Shown here in pieces: positions 44,884 through 54,745 of a stretch of 64,000 bases of DNA. The notes under the pieces are model-generated. The model saw only the letters and a list, made by a program, of their open reading frames with translations, was not told the DNA's origin and made no database searches. This DNA is from Antilocapra americana. Taxonomy: Eukaryota > Chordata > Mammalia > Artiodactyla > Antilocapridae. The position numbers and the translations under genes were made by a program. Position 1 is the stretch's first letter. Each line of letters begins with the position of its first letter. The DNA lies in the NCBI GenBank assembly GCA_007570785.1, contig ML660203.1:4783729-4847728 (forward strand). The letters run 5' to 3'.

Positions 44884-45072
44884 GTATCTTCACTCTTATT
44901 GTTAAATACCATTCTATTATATAGTTATAACATCATTTATTTATTCATTCTCTGCTGATAGACATTTGGATCATTTCCAGTTTTTAGCTATTATGACTAC
45001 GGCTGTTAGGACATTTTTGCATATATCTTTTGGAGGACATGACTATACAGTGGAAGTGAGAAATAGATTTAA

Positions 45073-47043
45073 GGGCCTAGATCTGATAAAGTGCCTGATG
45101 AACTATGGACAGAGGTTCGTGACATTGTACAGGAGATAGGAATCAAGACTATCCCTAAGAGAAAGAAGTGCAAAAAAGCAAAATGGCTCTCTGAGGGGGC
45201 CTTACAAACAGCTGTGAAAAGACAAGAAGCAAAAAGCAAAGGAGAAAAGGAAAGATATACCCATTTGAATTCAGAGTTCCAAAGAACAGCAAGGAAAAAT
45301 AAGAAAGCCCTCCTGTGATCAACGCAAAGAAATAGAGGAAAACAATAGAATGGGAAAGACTAGAGATCTCTTCAAGAAAATTAGAGATACCACGAGAATA
45401 CTTTATGCAAAGATGGGCTCAATAAAGGACAGAAATGGTAAAGACCTAACAGAAGCAGAAGATATTAAGAAGAGGTGGCAAGAATACACAGAAGAACTGT
45501 AAAAAAAAGATCTTCATGACCCAGATAATCATGATGGTGTGATCACTCACCTAGAGCCAGACATCCTGGAAGGTGAAGTCAAGTGGGCCTTAGGAAGCAT
45601 CACTACTAATAAAGCTAGTGGAGGTGATGGAATTCCAGTTGAGCTATTTCAAATCCTGAAAGATGACACTGTGAAAGCACTGCACTCAATATCCCAGCAA
45701 ATTTGGAAAACTCAGTAGTGGCCACAGGACTGGAAAAGGTCAGTTTTCATTCCAATCCCAAAGAAAGGGAATGCCAAAGAATGCTCAAACTACCGCACAA
45801 TTGCACTCATCTCACATGCTAGTAAAATAATGCTCAAAATTCTCCAAGCCAGGCCTCAGTAACATGTGAACCATGAACTTCCAGATGCTCATGCTGGTTT
45901 TAGAAAAGGCAGAGGAACCAGAGAGCAAATTGCCAACATCTGCTGGATCATCGAAAAAGCGAAAGAGTTCCAGAAAAATATCTATTTCTGCTTTATTGGC
46001 TATGCCAAAGCCTTTGACTGTGTGGATCACAATTCTGAAAGAGATGGTAATACCAGACCACCTGACCTGTGTCTTGAGAAATCTGTACGCAGGTCAGGAA
46101 GCAATTGGACATGGAATAAGAAACTGGTTCCAAATAGGAAAAGGAGTACATCAAGGCTGTATATTGTCACCCTGCTTATTTAACTTATATGCAGAGTACA
46201 TCATGAGAAACACTGGGCTGGATGAAGCACAAGCTGGAATCAAGATTGCCAGGAGAAATATCCATAACCTCAGATATGCAGATGACACCACCCTTATGGC
46301 AGAAAATGAAGAAGAACTTGGTGAAATTGAAAGAGGAGAGTGAAAAAGTTGGCTTAAAGCTCAACATTCAGAAAACAAAGATCATGGCATCTGGTTCCAT
46401 CACTTCATGGCAAATAAATGGGGAAACAGTGGAAGTAGTGGCTGACTTTATTTTTCTGGGCTCCAAAATCACTGCAGATGGTGAGTGCGGCCATGAAATT
46501 AAAAGACGCTTGCTCTTTGGAAGAAAAGTTATGACCAACCTAGACAGCATATTGAAAAGCAGAGACATTACTTTGCCAACAAAAGTCCATCTAGTCAAGG
46601 CTATAGTCTTTCCAGTGGTCATGTATGGATGTGAGAGTTGGACTATAAAGAAAGCTGAGTGCTGAAGAATTGATGCTTTTGAACTGTGGTGTTAGAGAAG
46701 ACTCTTGAGAATCCCTTGGACTGCAAGGAGATCAGACCAGTCCATCCTAAAGGAGATCAGTCCTGGGTGTTCATTGGAAGGACTGATGTTGAAGCTGGAA
46801 CTCCAATACTTTGCCCACCTCATGCGAAGAGCTGACTCATTTGAAAAGACCCTGATTCAGGGAAAGATTGAAGGCAGGAGGAGAAGGGGATGACAGAGGA
46901 TGAGATGGTTAGATGGCATCACCGACTTAATGGCCATGGGTTTGGGTGGACTCCGGGAACTGGTGATGGACAGGGAGGCCTAGTGTGCTCTGGTTCATGG
47001 GGTCTCAAAGCAGCAGACACGACTGAGCAACTGAACTGAACTG
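45073..47043 (+). mobile_element. BovB LINE, about 2 kb, the longest in the window
   Basis: It runs from 'ctagatctgataaagtgcct' to the 3' tip 'caactgaactgaactgaag'. It includes the linker, the reverse transcriptase domain and the C-terminal domain. The endonuclease and 5' UTR are absent. Confidence 0.95.
45091..46893 (+). pseudogene. BovB reverse transcriptase pseudogene
   Basis: The RTE-type reverse transcriptase is readable across several frames. One frame carries three nonsense codons, at 45500-45502 (TAA for Tyr), 45716-45718 (TAG for Gln) and 45860-45862 (TAA for Gln). Motif A reads FIGYAKAFD, so the catalytic Asp is Gly (codon 45998-46000). After VDH a short deletion shifts the frame. 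Motif C is intact as YADD (46275-46286) in the new frame, and another deletion near 46315 shifts it again. It cannot be active. The changes are mostly C-to-T type, as expected for methylated old DNA. Confidence 0.9.
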
Positions 47044-47230
47044 AAGAGAACTCTCATTTCTCATGCATTTATACCAAGTTTTGGAATTTCTGGGGCATAA
47101 GGTAGAAGTAGGTCTTTCAGTAGATATTACCAAACAGCTTGTCAAAGTGGTTAAACCAATGCATATTCCATTAGCAAAGTATGAGTTGGAATTGTCTCAT
47201 ATCCTTACCACACATGAAAAATATATATGT

Positions 47231-47744
47231 TATGTATTATATAAATTATATATATTAGGATATATACAAAATTTAATTTTAGATATTTTATAAGAGGTTC
47301 TTCAAACCTAGAAGAGACCCTAAGCTACTGCCCTCTTCCTTTCTTCTTGACAAATAACTTTATTTCCCTTTGGCTTTTTTTTTTTTCCATACTGGGTACC
47401 AGCGGAATGCTTTCATCCCAGTATAATTTATTCATCTTTGTAATCACAGTGTAACATAAAATAGGAAAAGGTGCTATTTGGAGAATACAATGTTTGATAA
47501 GTGAGGAAATGAACCACTAATTGAATAGACCTTGGTATGATAGAAATTAAAACAAAAGATTGTCTGCCAATATGCTATGGAGTTATACCTAAGGAGCATC
47601 AGAATTTTCTTCTGAAACAAATCTTTGTCTTTTTATTTGACAAAAAGCTATCAGATCAAGCCCTGAAGAGAAATATCACTGTCCATTACATCAGAAACAT
47701 GAGTAAGAATTACAGTTTAAATGCTACCATATGTCTTATCAACT
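47231..47744. other. Unassigned AT-rich stretch
   Basis: A TATATA-rich patch near 47220-47270 and a T-run near 47377 are the only features. No family is recognised. Confidence 0.45.
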
Positions 47745-47930
47745 ATGATAAAGCTATACATAAGTTATCATATTTAATTCTCTCAATGACACTGTGAGTT
47801 TGGAGTTATTTTCCTTGATTTATTCAGGAGGTTTAAAGAGTTTAAGGGACCTACCAAAGATCAGTCAGGTAGCATGAAATAAACCTGAAATTTGAACCTA
47901 GGTTTCACTAACTGCAGGACAAGCAACTTC
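47745..47930 (-). mobile_element. MIR SINE
   Basis: Antisense MIR order: 'taattctctcaatgacactg', 'gagtttaagggacctaccaa' and 'aatttgaacctaggtttcac'. Confidence 0.7.
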
Positions 47931-48254
47931 AGGTTTTTCACACTGTAAATTTAATCATTCAATTTCAGAAAAAGCAGAAGGAGTAAAAGAAAAAGAATCT
48001 TTATTATGATGTTGCTCATGGAGATGCAATCATTATGTATCAAGTGGACACATGATCAGATACTTTGGATAACTATATATTAAATCAGTTTCATGACGCT
48101 TTAGATCATCTTCAGGCAGTTGTAGCTATTACCACTGAATTGCTTTGCATTGTAAATGGAGAAGTTATCGCTTCCATTCTATTAAAAAAGCTATCATAAC
48201 ACATTGTGGATTGATTATATATCACTAAAATATACAAAGTTAGTTCAGTTATTT

Positions 48255-48700
48255 ATTCAGTATAACAAATCACCCCAAAACTTAGTGCCATGCTGGGTTT
48301 TTTTGTTTGTTTTCTTTTTTCCCTGCAATACACAACTTGCAGGATCTTAGTTCCCTGACCAAGGATCCAACCTGGACTCCAGCAGTGAGAGTGCTAAGTC
48401 CTAACCACTGGACCACAGGGAATTCCCTCAGCTGGGTATCCTTACCCTGCTCTATGAGTTCATTGGCTAGACTCACTCATGTGTTTACAGTCAGCCGGAG
48501 GCACTACCATATCTGGGTGATCTCAGATGGTCTCACTCACAGGTCTGGCACGTCAGCTGGAACAGCTGGACCTGTAGGAGCCTGTGTGGGTTTCTTTCTT
48601 CCCTGCTGATCTTTTAACCTTTAAGGCCTCCCTATCCATGTGGCCTGTTACACCTAAGGCATCTATCCCAAATTTCCTTAAGAAGCATCTTGGAGCAAAA
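48255..48700 (+). mobile_element. Old LTR- or MER-type relic carrying a CHR SINE
   Basis: The phrases 'aacaaatcaccccaaaactt' and 'tgatctcagatggtctcact' with 'aggtctggcacgtcagctgg' occur in a common mammalian repeat. I think it is a MaLR-type LTR, but I am not sure of the name. Confidence 0.4.
48296..48430 (-). mobile_element. Short CHR-type SINE
   Basis: It has a poly-T tail, 'caggatcttagttccctgac', and head complement 'cactggaccacagggaattc'. Flanks 'gctgggt' at about 48292 and about 48431 look like the target duplication. Confidence 0.85.
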
Positions 48701-49559
48701 CAAGAGTACAAAAATGGAAACTGTGTGCCTGAACATTGCCAGCATCACTTCCACACATTCTCAATGCAGTATCTGAAACTTTCACATACAACACACTTAA
48801 AACAGTTGTGAGACTCCCGATTTTTATTTAGGGCCAAGGCCAATAAGCACATCGTTTGCAACCAAAGTGGTTCTAGGTCTTCCAGGAAAGAAAGGATCCC
48901 ATTTTCACAGGCTGTGTCCAGCCATGAACATGGATCTATGGAGCAGAATATTGCAACTCCACCTATCCCATAGAAACCCCATCTTCATAGGTGCCAGATG
49001 CAAGGGAATGACTGTATCTCTTCCTGCAATGTAATTACAAAAGATTGATCAGCAAGGCAATGATACCAATTTTCACCTGAAAATGCAATTGGTATCATCA
49101 TTATGGGCAATATAACCAGTGTATCTCTACCATAAATGTAATTAACATACTGTCTTTTACACACTAAAAACTTCATTTCTCAGAGAAATGCAATAACATT
49201 GTGGTGCCATGATCCCATCTATTTGTGCAAGTTAATTATCGCTTTTTCACTTGCCAAGCTATAATGATAGGTATTCCTGTAGGACAGTGTTTGCATCTCT
49301 GCCCTTTGGGTAACGATCATATATGCAACGAGAGATAACAAAATTGTCTTTAGGGGCAATGATCAGATTCCTCTGCACAAGGTAATGATAACATATCCAC
49401 TTTAACTAAAAGATAGCAGGTCTCTTGTCAAGGTTCTTGTCAACCTTCCCTGCAGAGAATGGGCAACTGCAAGACAGGCGGAGGAGGTGGGTGGTTCCAA
49501 ACCTACCTGGGCACAGTGGTAGATCTCTTAGGAAGCAGAAATCCTGCTGAAGGGAAGTG
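48701..49559. other. Unassigned stretch with a 12-bp inverted repeat
   Basis: No gene or named repeat. The 12-base arms at 49060-49071 and 49087-49098 are perfect reverse complements (atgataccaatt / aattggtatcat) with a 15-base loop. Confidence 0.5.
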
Positions 49560-49970
49560 CCAAACACAAAAAGATGTAAGTTTAAATAGAGGCTATACCA
49601 GAGTTTGTAGGTCTTCCCTCATAGCTCAGTTGGTAAAGAATCTGCCTGCAATGCAGGAGACCTGGGTTTGATTCCTGGGCCAGGAAGATCCCCTGGAGAA
49701 AGAAATGGCAACCCACTCCAGTATTCTTGCCTGGAGAATCCCCTGGGCAAAGGAGCCTGGCAGGCTAGAGTCCATGAAGTTGCAAGAGTCAGACATAACT
49801 TAGCAACTAAACCACCCCCCGCCCCCAGAGTCTGTGTGGCTTTGGGGAGCTGATTTGGCCTCTCTGAACTTAAAAAGAAAAATGGATAGTAACAGCTTTT
49901 TTGCAAAAAGATTGGCATGAGTCTTGCATTTTTCAACATAGAGCCTGGCTCTTTAAAACTGTTCTTTGGG
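49560..49970 (+). mobile_element. MIR SINE split by a Bov-tA
   Basis: The right piece (49830-49900) reads 'tgtgtggctttggggagctg' and 'ttggcctctctgaacttaaa', the MIR core. The left piece (49565-49607) fits its upstream part. The Bov-tA between them is bounded by 'ccagagtttgt' and 'ccagagtctgt'. Confidence 0.55.
49611..49823 (+). mobile_element. Bov-tA SINE
   Basis: It has the tRNA-Glu head 'tcagttggtaaagaatctgc' and one Bov-A monomer. An 11-base target duplication with one difference lies at about 49597 and 49826. The ends are therefore well set. Confidence 0.93.
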
Positions 49971-49974
49971 CTTC

Positions 49975-50300
49975 CCTGGTGGCTGAGTGGTAAAGAATCT
50001 GCCTTCCTTATGCAGGAGACAGGGGTTCGATCCTTGGTCCAGGAAGTTCCCACATGCCTTGAAACAATTATGCTTGTGCACCAGAACTACTGAGCCTGAG
50101 CTCTAGAGCCTGGGATTTGCAATTACCGAAGCCCCAGTGCCTTAGAGCCTGTGCTCTTCAGGAAGAGAAGCCACCACAATGAGAAGCTAATGGACTGCAT
50201 TTGGCAAGTAGCCCCCACTGGACACAACTGGATAAAAGGCTACACAGCAACAAAGTCCCAGCACAGCCACAAATAATAAATTAAGAAACAATTTTTTTAA
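49975..50300 (+). mobile_element. Long CHR-2-type SINE
   Basis: It has the head 'ggcttccctggtggctgagt' and a B-box 'ggttcgatcc' without a mismatch. The CHR-2 body ('actactgagcctgagctcta', 'gaagccaccacaatgagaag') and an A-rich tail follow. Same subfamily as 3987-4300. Confidence 0.88.
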
Positions 50301-50559
50301 AAAATTATAAAAAGAGGTAGACGTAAAAATGATATTACAGGCAGAAGGGAGAGGTTTTGCAAACGTGGAGATGTAGAGAAGCTCATGTATGTAACGTGAA
50401 AGATGCTACTCAGAGAGGACTAGCATACAGATTGTAGGAAAAACATTCCATGGGAGAAAGAAGAAATGCCCTCAATTACCCACTCTGAGACTGGAGTGAG
50501 AAGTTAATGAGGTCATGGCTATGTAAGCAGGTAGCAGAATATCTAGCCCTAACGATGTA
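50301..50559. other. Unassigned stretch
   Basis: Nothing recognised; it may be the decayed upstream part of the L1M relic that follows. Confidence 0.4.
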
Positions 50560-51130
50560 CCCAAAAACTGTGCAATTAAAAATAGTCATCTAGGACCCAA
50601 ATCTTGGTTTCTAAATATAATTATCCAATAAAAGGAACCAGACATCCTGATGGAAATGGCTGATCCTAAAAGGTGAGGAAGGAAATCCAAGATGAGCCTG
50701 GAGCATCTTGGAGGGCTATAAAATAAGAAAGTACTCAAAGAACAAAAGGATGAAATTGTATTAAAGAGATGCAGGAGCCAACCTGAAAGAGCTCTTGATA
50801 GCCATGCTGGAACAATTTGAACAATAAAATAAATAATGATAATATTGAATTATAGCCCCAAATAAAGTAAAATACCCATGAATTCATTCTGATACAAATA
50901 AATGATGAAATAAATTATAAAATGGCGTCACCATCAAAGAAGGCTCACAACGGAAGCAGCAGATCCAACCCATCCAGCAGTCCACTGAAAGGCTCTTTGT
51001 CTAAACAGGTGACCTTGCCCACATCCCCTGATGACTCCTCACCCAGGGATGATGTATTGTCTGTTAGCATGTAATATCTCCAGGGAGCTACCTTCTATTG
51101 TTATAAAGTACTGTAGTACCAAATCTGGTT

Positions 51131-51340
51131 TGGGGGCTTCCCTGGTGGCTCAGTGGTGAAGAATCTGCCTGCCAATGTAGGAGACGTGGGTTTAATACCT
51201 GGATTGAGAAGATCCCCCGGAGGAGGAAATGGCAACCCATTCCACTATTTTTGCCTGAAAAATCCCATGGACAGAGGAGCCTACTGTGCTACAGTCCATG
51301 GGGTTGCAAAGAGTCAGACATGAACTAGTGACTAAACAAC
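51131..51340 (+). mobile_element. Bov-tA SINE
   Basis: It has a complete tRNA-Glu head ('ggcttccctggtggctcagt') and Bov-A monomer, ending 'ctagtgactaaacaacaaaa'. It is inserted in the L1M relic. Confidence 0.93.
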
Positions 51341-51667
51341 AAAAGAAGGAGCAAATCTTCCTTATTAAAGAATTCTAATTCATAAATATAGAAAAAAGAG
51401 AGAAATAAAAATCACCATTGGAACATCAAAGTAATGACTGCTGCAGGCAAAATCCACTGCGAAGTGCTAACATTAGCAAGCATAACTTTAAGGAACAGCA
51501 GACATGGGCGCTGCCTCAGAGTATCTTCCCCCAAGTAAACTTCCCCCAAAACATATGGGCATTTTGACATACAGTCACAAATTCTTTAATACCCTTCCTT
51601 GCAAGAAGTGGAGTTGATTTCTCTTCTCTCAAGAGTGGCTAAACTAAATCACTTGCTTTTAAGGAAC

Positions 51668-51822
51668 AGAGTTCAGTAAAGGAAAAAAGTACCAACTCTA
51701 CAGTGGAGAAACTAGGAAACATCACCTTTACCAAGTCACCAAGGCTAATACCACAAGTGATAGGACACATTGTTACTCTGTGTTCCTGATGGGATGAGAT
51801 AAGAAGTCTATCACTGCCATGA
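51668..51822 (+). repeat. Source copy of a 155-bp direct duplication
   Basis: It matches 52588-52743 with ten substitutions and one inserted base, about 93% identity. This copy lies in its natural place in the L1M 3' UTR. Confidence 0.93.
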
Positions 51823-52309
51823 TTTTCTTCCCCCTACTGATGAGAAAACACCAGATCAACCCAAACTGAGAATCACTCTGTTACAATGAAAATAGGGGCA
51901 TTCTATGAAATACCAGACCAGTATGCTTTCAAAAGGACTAAGGTCATGAAAGAGCAAGGAAGACAGAAACTCACAGATTGGAGATGACTATGGAAGCGTG
52001 AGGGATAAATGTAACGTGGTGTCTTGGATTAGATTCAGAAGCAGAAAAAGGAAAGGAGGAGAGATCCAAAGAAAGCTTATAGTTAACAATATGTATGAAT
52101 GTTAATTACTTAGCTTAGATAACTATTCCATGGTCACATAAGACATTAATATTAGAGCAAGCATGGTGAAGGTTTTAAGGGAACACTGTATTGTTATAAG
52201 GCAACATGTAAAATGAGGTCTCATTGGAACATATTCTGATCCTGGGGACGGTTAAATAGCATCACCAACTCAATGGACATGAATTTGAGCAAACTCCAGG
52301 AGACGGTGG

Positions 52310-52773
52310 GCTTCCCTGATAGCTCAGTTGATAAAGAATCTGCCTGCAATACAGGACACTCCGGTTAGATTCCTGGGTCGGGAAGATCCCCTGGAGAAGG
52401 GATAGGCTACCCACTCCAGTATTCTTGGGCTTCCCTTGTGGCTCAGCTGGTGAAGAATCCACCTGCAATGCGAGAGGCCTGGGTTCGATCCCTGGATTGG
52501 GAAGATCCCCTGGAGAAGGGAAAAGCTACCCACTCCAGTAGTCTGGCCTAGAGAATTCCATGGACTGTATAATCCATGGTGTCGAAAAGAGTTCAGTAAA
52601 GGAAAAAAAATACCAACTCTACAGTGGAGAAACTAGGAGACATCACCTTAACCAAGTCACCAAGGCTAATATCACCAGTGATAGGACACATTGTTCCTAT
52701 GTGTCTCTGATGGGATGTGATAAGAAGTCTATCACTGCCATGACTTGAATTATGACTGAATGACTTTCACTTT
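52310..52773 (+). mobile_element. Dimeric tRNA-Glu SINE with a foreign 155-bp block inside
   Basis: Two tRNA-Glu heads (about 52312 and 52431) are followed by the Bov-A-like body. The second B-box ('gggttcgatccctgg') matches consensus. Flanks ccaggagacggtgg (52296-52309) and ccaggagaccgtgg (52774-52787) are a 14-base target duplication. The body is interrupted at 52588-52743 by L1M sequence copied from 51668-51822. Confidence 0.9.
52588..52743 (+). repeat. Inserted copy of the 155-bp duplication
   Basis: It begins at the shared microhomology agagtt and ends at ccatgac, where the SINE resumes. It has no poly-A tail and no target duplication of its own. Confidence 0.93.
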
Positions 52774-52929
52774 CCAGGAGACCGTGGAGGACAGAGGAGC
52801 CTGGCATGCTACAGTCCATGAGGTTGCAAAGAATCACACGTGACTTAGCGACTGAACAACAACGACAGTGTACTACTAGCTTTACCATTCTTTCATAAAT
52901 CTAAAACTATGACCAAAAATGTGTGAGGT

Positions 52930-52953
52930 GCATGTGTGCGTGAGCACACATGC
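52930..52953. repeat. 10-bp perfect hairpin
   Basis: The arms gcatgtgtgc and gcacacatgc are separated by GTGA, in an alternating purine-pyrimidine patch. No U-run follows, so it is not a terminator-like signal. Confidence 0.8.
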
Positions 52954-53159
52954 CTGTGCGTCCCAGATTTGCTCCTACCATCCCACCCAACGCCAAGAAG
53001 AAGGCATCTTTGAATAAAACCACTGCATAGAAACCAACACACCCTGCCTGGAGAGCCAAGAAGGACCAGCCAAAGAGTAAGTTATGTGAGCTGCTTCTTT
53101 ATAACTTTTCTCACTGCGCTCTTTATTATATGTATGTATTTGTATATATTTTCCTTGTC

Positions 53160-53540
53160 TTTTATTTTATTTAGGCGCTTTCTAGAGTTCAACTGTCGCT
53201 CAGGGCATCAAACTAATTTTCTTCTCAGCAATGATGGCAGAGCCGCATGCATAATGAACCCCATTATTGCTCTTGCTATTAAGTAAGCTGTTGGGGATGT
53301 GGACAGATGGGAGGGAGGCCACAATCCAAAGGCAAGAGCTCTGCTAATGCAGCCTGCCCTCCCTCATCGACTGAGACCATGGGAACAAGGGGGAAAAAGC
53401 ACGTGTGGAAAAAGATGCAAATGAGCCTGCACCTCAATGTGGGGAAATGTCAGAGGTCTGCACTGGCTTTGAGGCACTGACTTTTGTCATTTATTTAATG
53501 CAAAATAAAGTCATTCTTTATTGATCGCTTGAAAGAACTG
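53160..53540. promoter_or_regulatory. Candidate conserved non-coding element
   Basis: This repeat-free section retains CpG ('aggcgctttc', 'ctgtcgctca', 'agagccgcatg'). It holds POU-octamer-like atgcaaat (in 'aaaagatgcaaatgagcctg', about 53410-53430), 'gcatgcataatga' and several ATTA/TAAT cores. This is the composition of an enhancer in a gene desert, with no direct evidence of function. Confidence 0.3.
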
Positions 53541-53574
53541 CATTTATTGAGAACTGATATTCACGTACCACCCT

Positions 53575-53775
53575 GGCTTATTTTATGAATGTTGCCTCAT
53601 TTAATCCTCATGACAATTCTACAAAGAGGAAGTAGTCTCTTCTGTTTGCAGATAGGAAACTGAGGCTGGGAGAGGCTAAGTGACCTGCCTATCATTTCCC
53701 ACATGTTTAGCAAGTGGTAGAACCTGAGTTCAAATCCAGGTATAGTCTGTGTTGGATCCTGTGCCCTTCTGATGA
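53575..53775 (-). mobile_element. MIR SINE, well preserved
   Basis: Antisense MIR phrases are nearly complete: 'gcctcatttaatcctcatga', 'ataggaaactgaggctggga', 'aggctaagtgacctgcc' and 'cctgagttcaaatccagg'. Confidence 0.88.
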
Positions 53776-53879
53776 TGCCACCTGGCTTCCTGGCACAGTT
53801 CAGACATCCCAGGATACACTTACACACCTTCATAGGTATCAGGAGCATGAAGCTGGTTTTCTATGCTGTCAAAGGCAAC

Positions 53880-54040
53880 AGGGGTCCCAAATTTCAATAT
53901 GCATGTGAATAACCTGAGATCTGTTTAAAATGAAGATTTCGATGCAGTAGGTCTAGAGGGTGTCCCGAGAGTCTTCATTTTTAACAGCTACCAGGTGATG
54001 TCTGATGCTCCTGATCCTTGGATCCCACTTTGAGTAGCAA
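53880..54040 (+). mobile_element. MER5A-type hAT element
   Basis: Phrases in order: 'atgtgaataacctgagatct', 'gatgcagtaggtctagaggg', 'agctaccaggtgatgtctga' and 'atcccactttgagtagcaag'. Confidence 0.8.
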
Positions 54041-54184
54041 GAAAAAGGACGAGATTGGAATCCCATTGTTATGGAATCACGTCTCAGGCTAAAAACAGAA
54101 ATGTGTAAATTTTCTGCTTTTCTAACTCTGCTTTTGTCGTATGTTATAATCACAGACATTTCATTTCATCTATAGATTTATCTT

Positions 54185-54745
54185 CTCACCGTCATTTAGT
54201 GGCACTTTTTGAAAAAAAGTCTTTACTTTGATGAAGTCCAATTTTTTATCTTGTTTTCTTTTACTGTTAGTGTATATCATTTCCTAAGAAATTTTTGTCA
54301 AATTTAAATGCTTAATTATTTTCCTTTGTATTTTTCCTAGATCATTTAGGTTTTATATACATCTACAATCCATTTTGAATGAACTTTTACATAGACAGTA
54401 ATATTTTAATTTGTTTCCATATATATTCTCTTCCAGTGCTATTTCTTGAACAACTGTCATCTTTCCATTGAATCAGCTTGGTATCTTTGCCAAAAGTCAA
54501 TAGATTGCATACAGGTGGGCATATTTCTGATTTCTCTATTGGTTTATTGTCTGAGTATTTGTACTTATACCAATAATCAGGACTATATTGTAACTTTATA
54601 GTAAATCTTGAAATCAAGTAATGTATGAAGTAGCCCTCTAACTTTTTTGTTCTTTTACAAAATTGCTTTGGCTAGTCTTTGAATTTCTATATAAATTTTA
54701 AAACAAACTTTTAAATTTTTATGAAAAAAACCATGCCTATTACTT
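54185..54745 (-). mobile_element. L1M-type ORF2 relic
   Basis: The plus strand reads the complement of L1 ORF2: 'agtccaattttttatcttgt', 'gtatctttgccaaaagtcaa', 'attgctttggctagtctttg' and 'tttaaatttttatgaaaaaa'. It is truncated at both ends, with no 3' UTR present, and many stops. Confidence 0.75.

Larger units (their letters stand above)
44360..47230 (-). mobile_element. L1M-type relic split by a young L1 and a BovB
   Basis: The pieces 44360-44712, 44884-45070 and 47044-47230 form one old L1 in minus orientation. They read 'tttttaatggatgcataaca', 'tgcatccatgttatgctata', then 'ttctctgctgatagacattt', then 'gaatttctggggcataaggt' and 'tggttaaaccaatgcatatt'. It is the host of both younger insertions. 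Confidence 0.75.
52253..52862 (+). mobile_element. BovB tail split by a dimeric SINE
   Basis: The pieces 52253-52309 ('agcatcaccaactcaatgga') and 52774-52862 ('gaggttgcaaagaatcacac') together make the last 150 or so bases of BovB. The SINE between them is bounded by a target duplication, so it arrived later. Confidence 0.8.
50560..52920 (+). mobile_element. L1M-type relic, 3' UTR, host of younger insertions
   Basis: Characteristic phrases are 'gatggaaatggctgatccta', 'aactctacagtggagaaact', 'aagtcaccaaggctaatacc', 'aaaacaccagatcaacccaa' and 'aatgtaacgtggtgtcttgg'. The end 'cataaatctaaaactatgac' (about 52895-52915) is separated from the rest by the BovB and SINE nest. A Bov-tA at 51131-51340 interrupts it as well. 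Confidence 0.65.
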
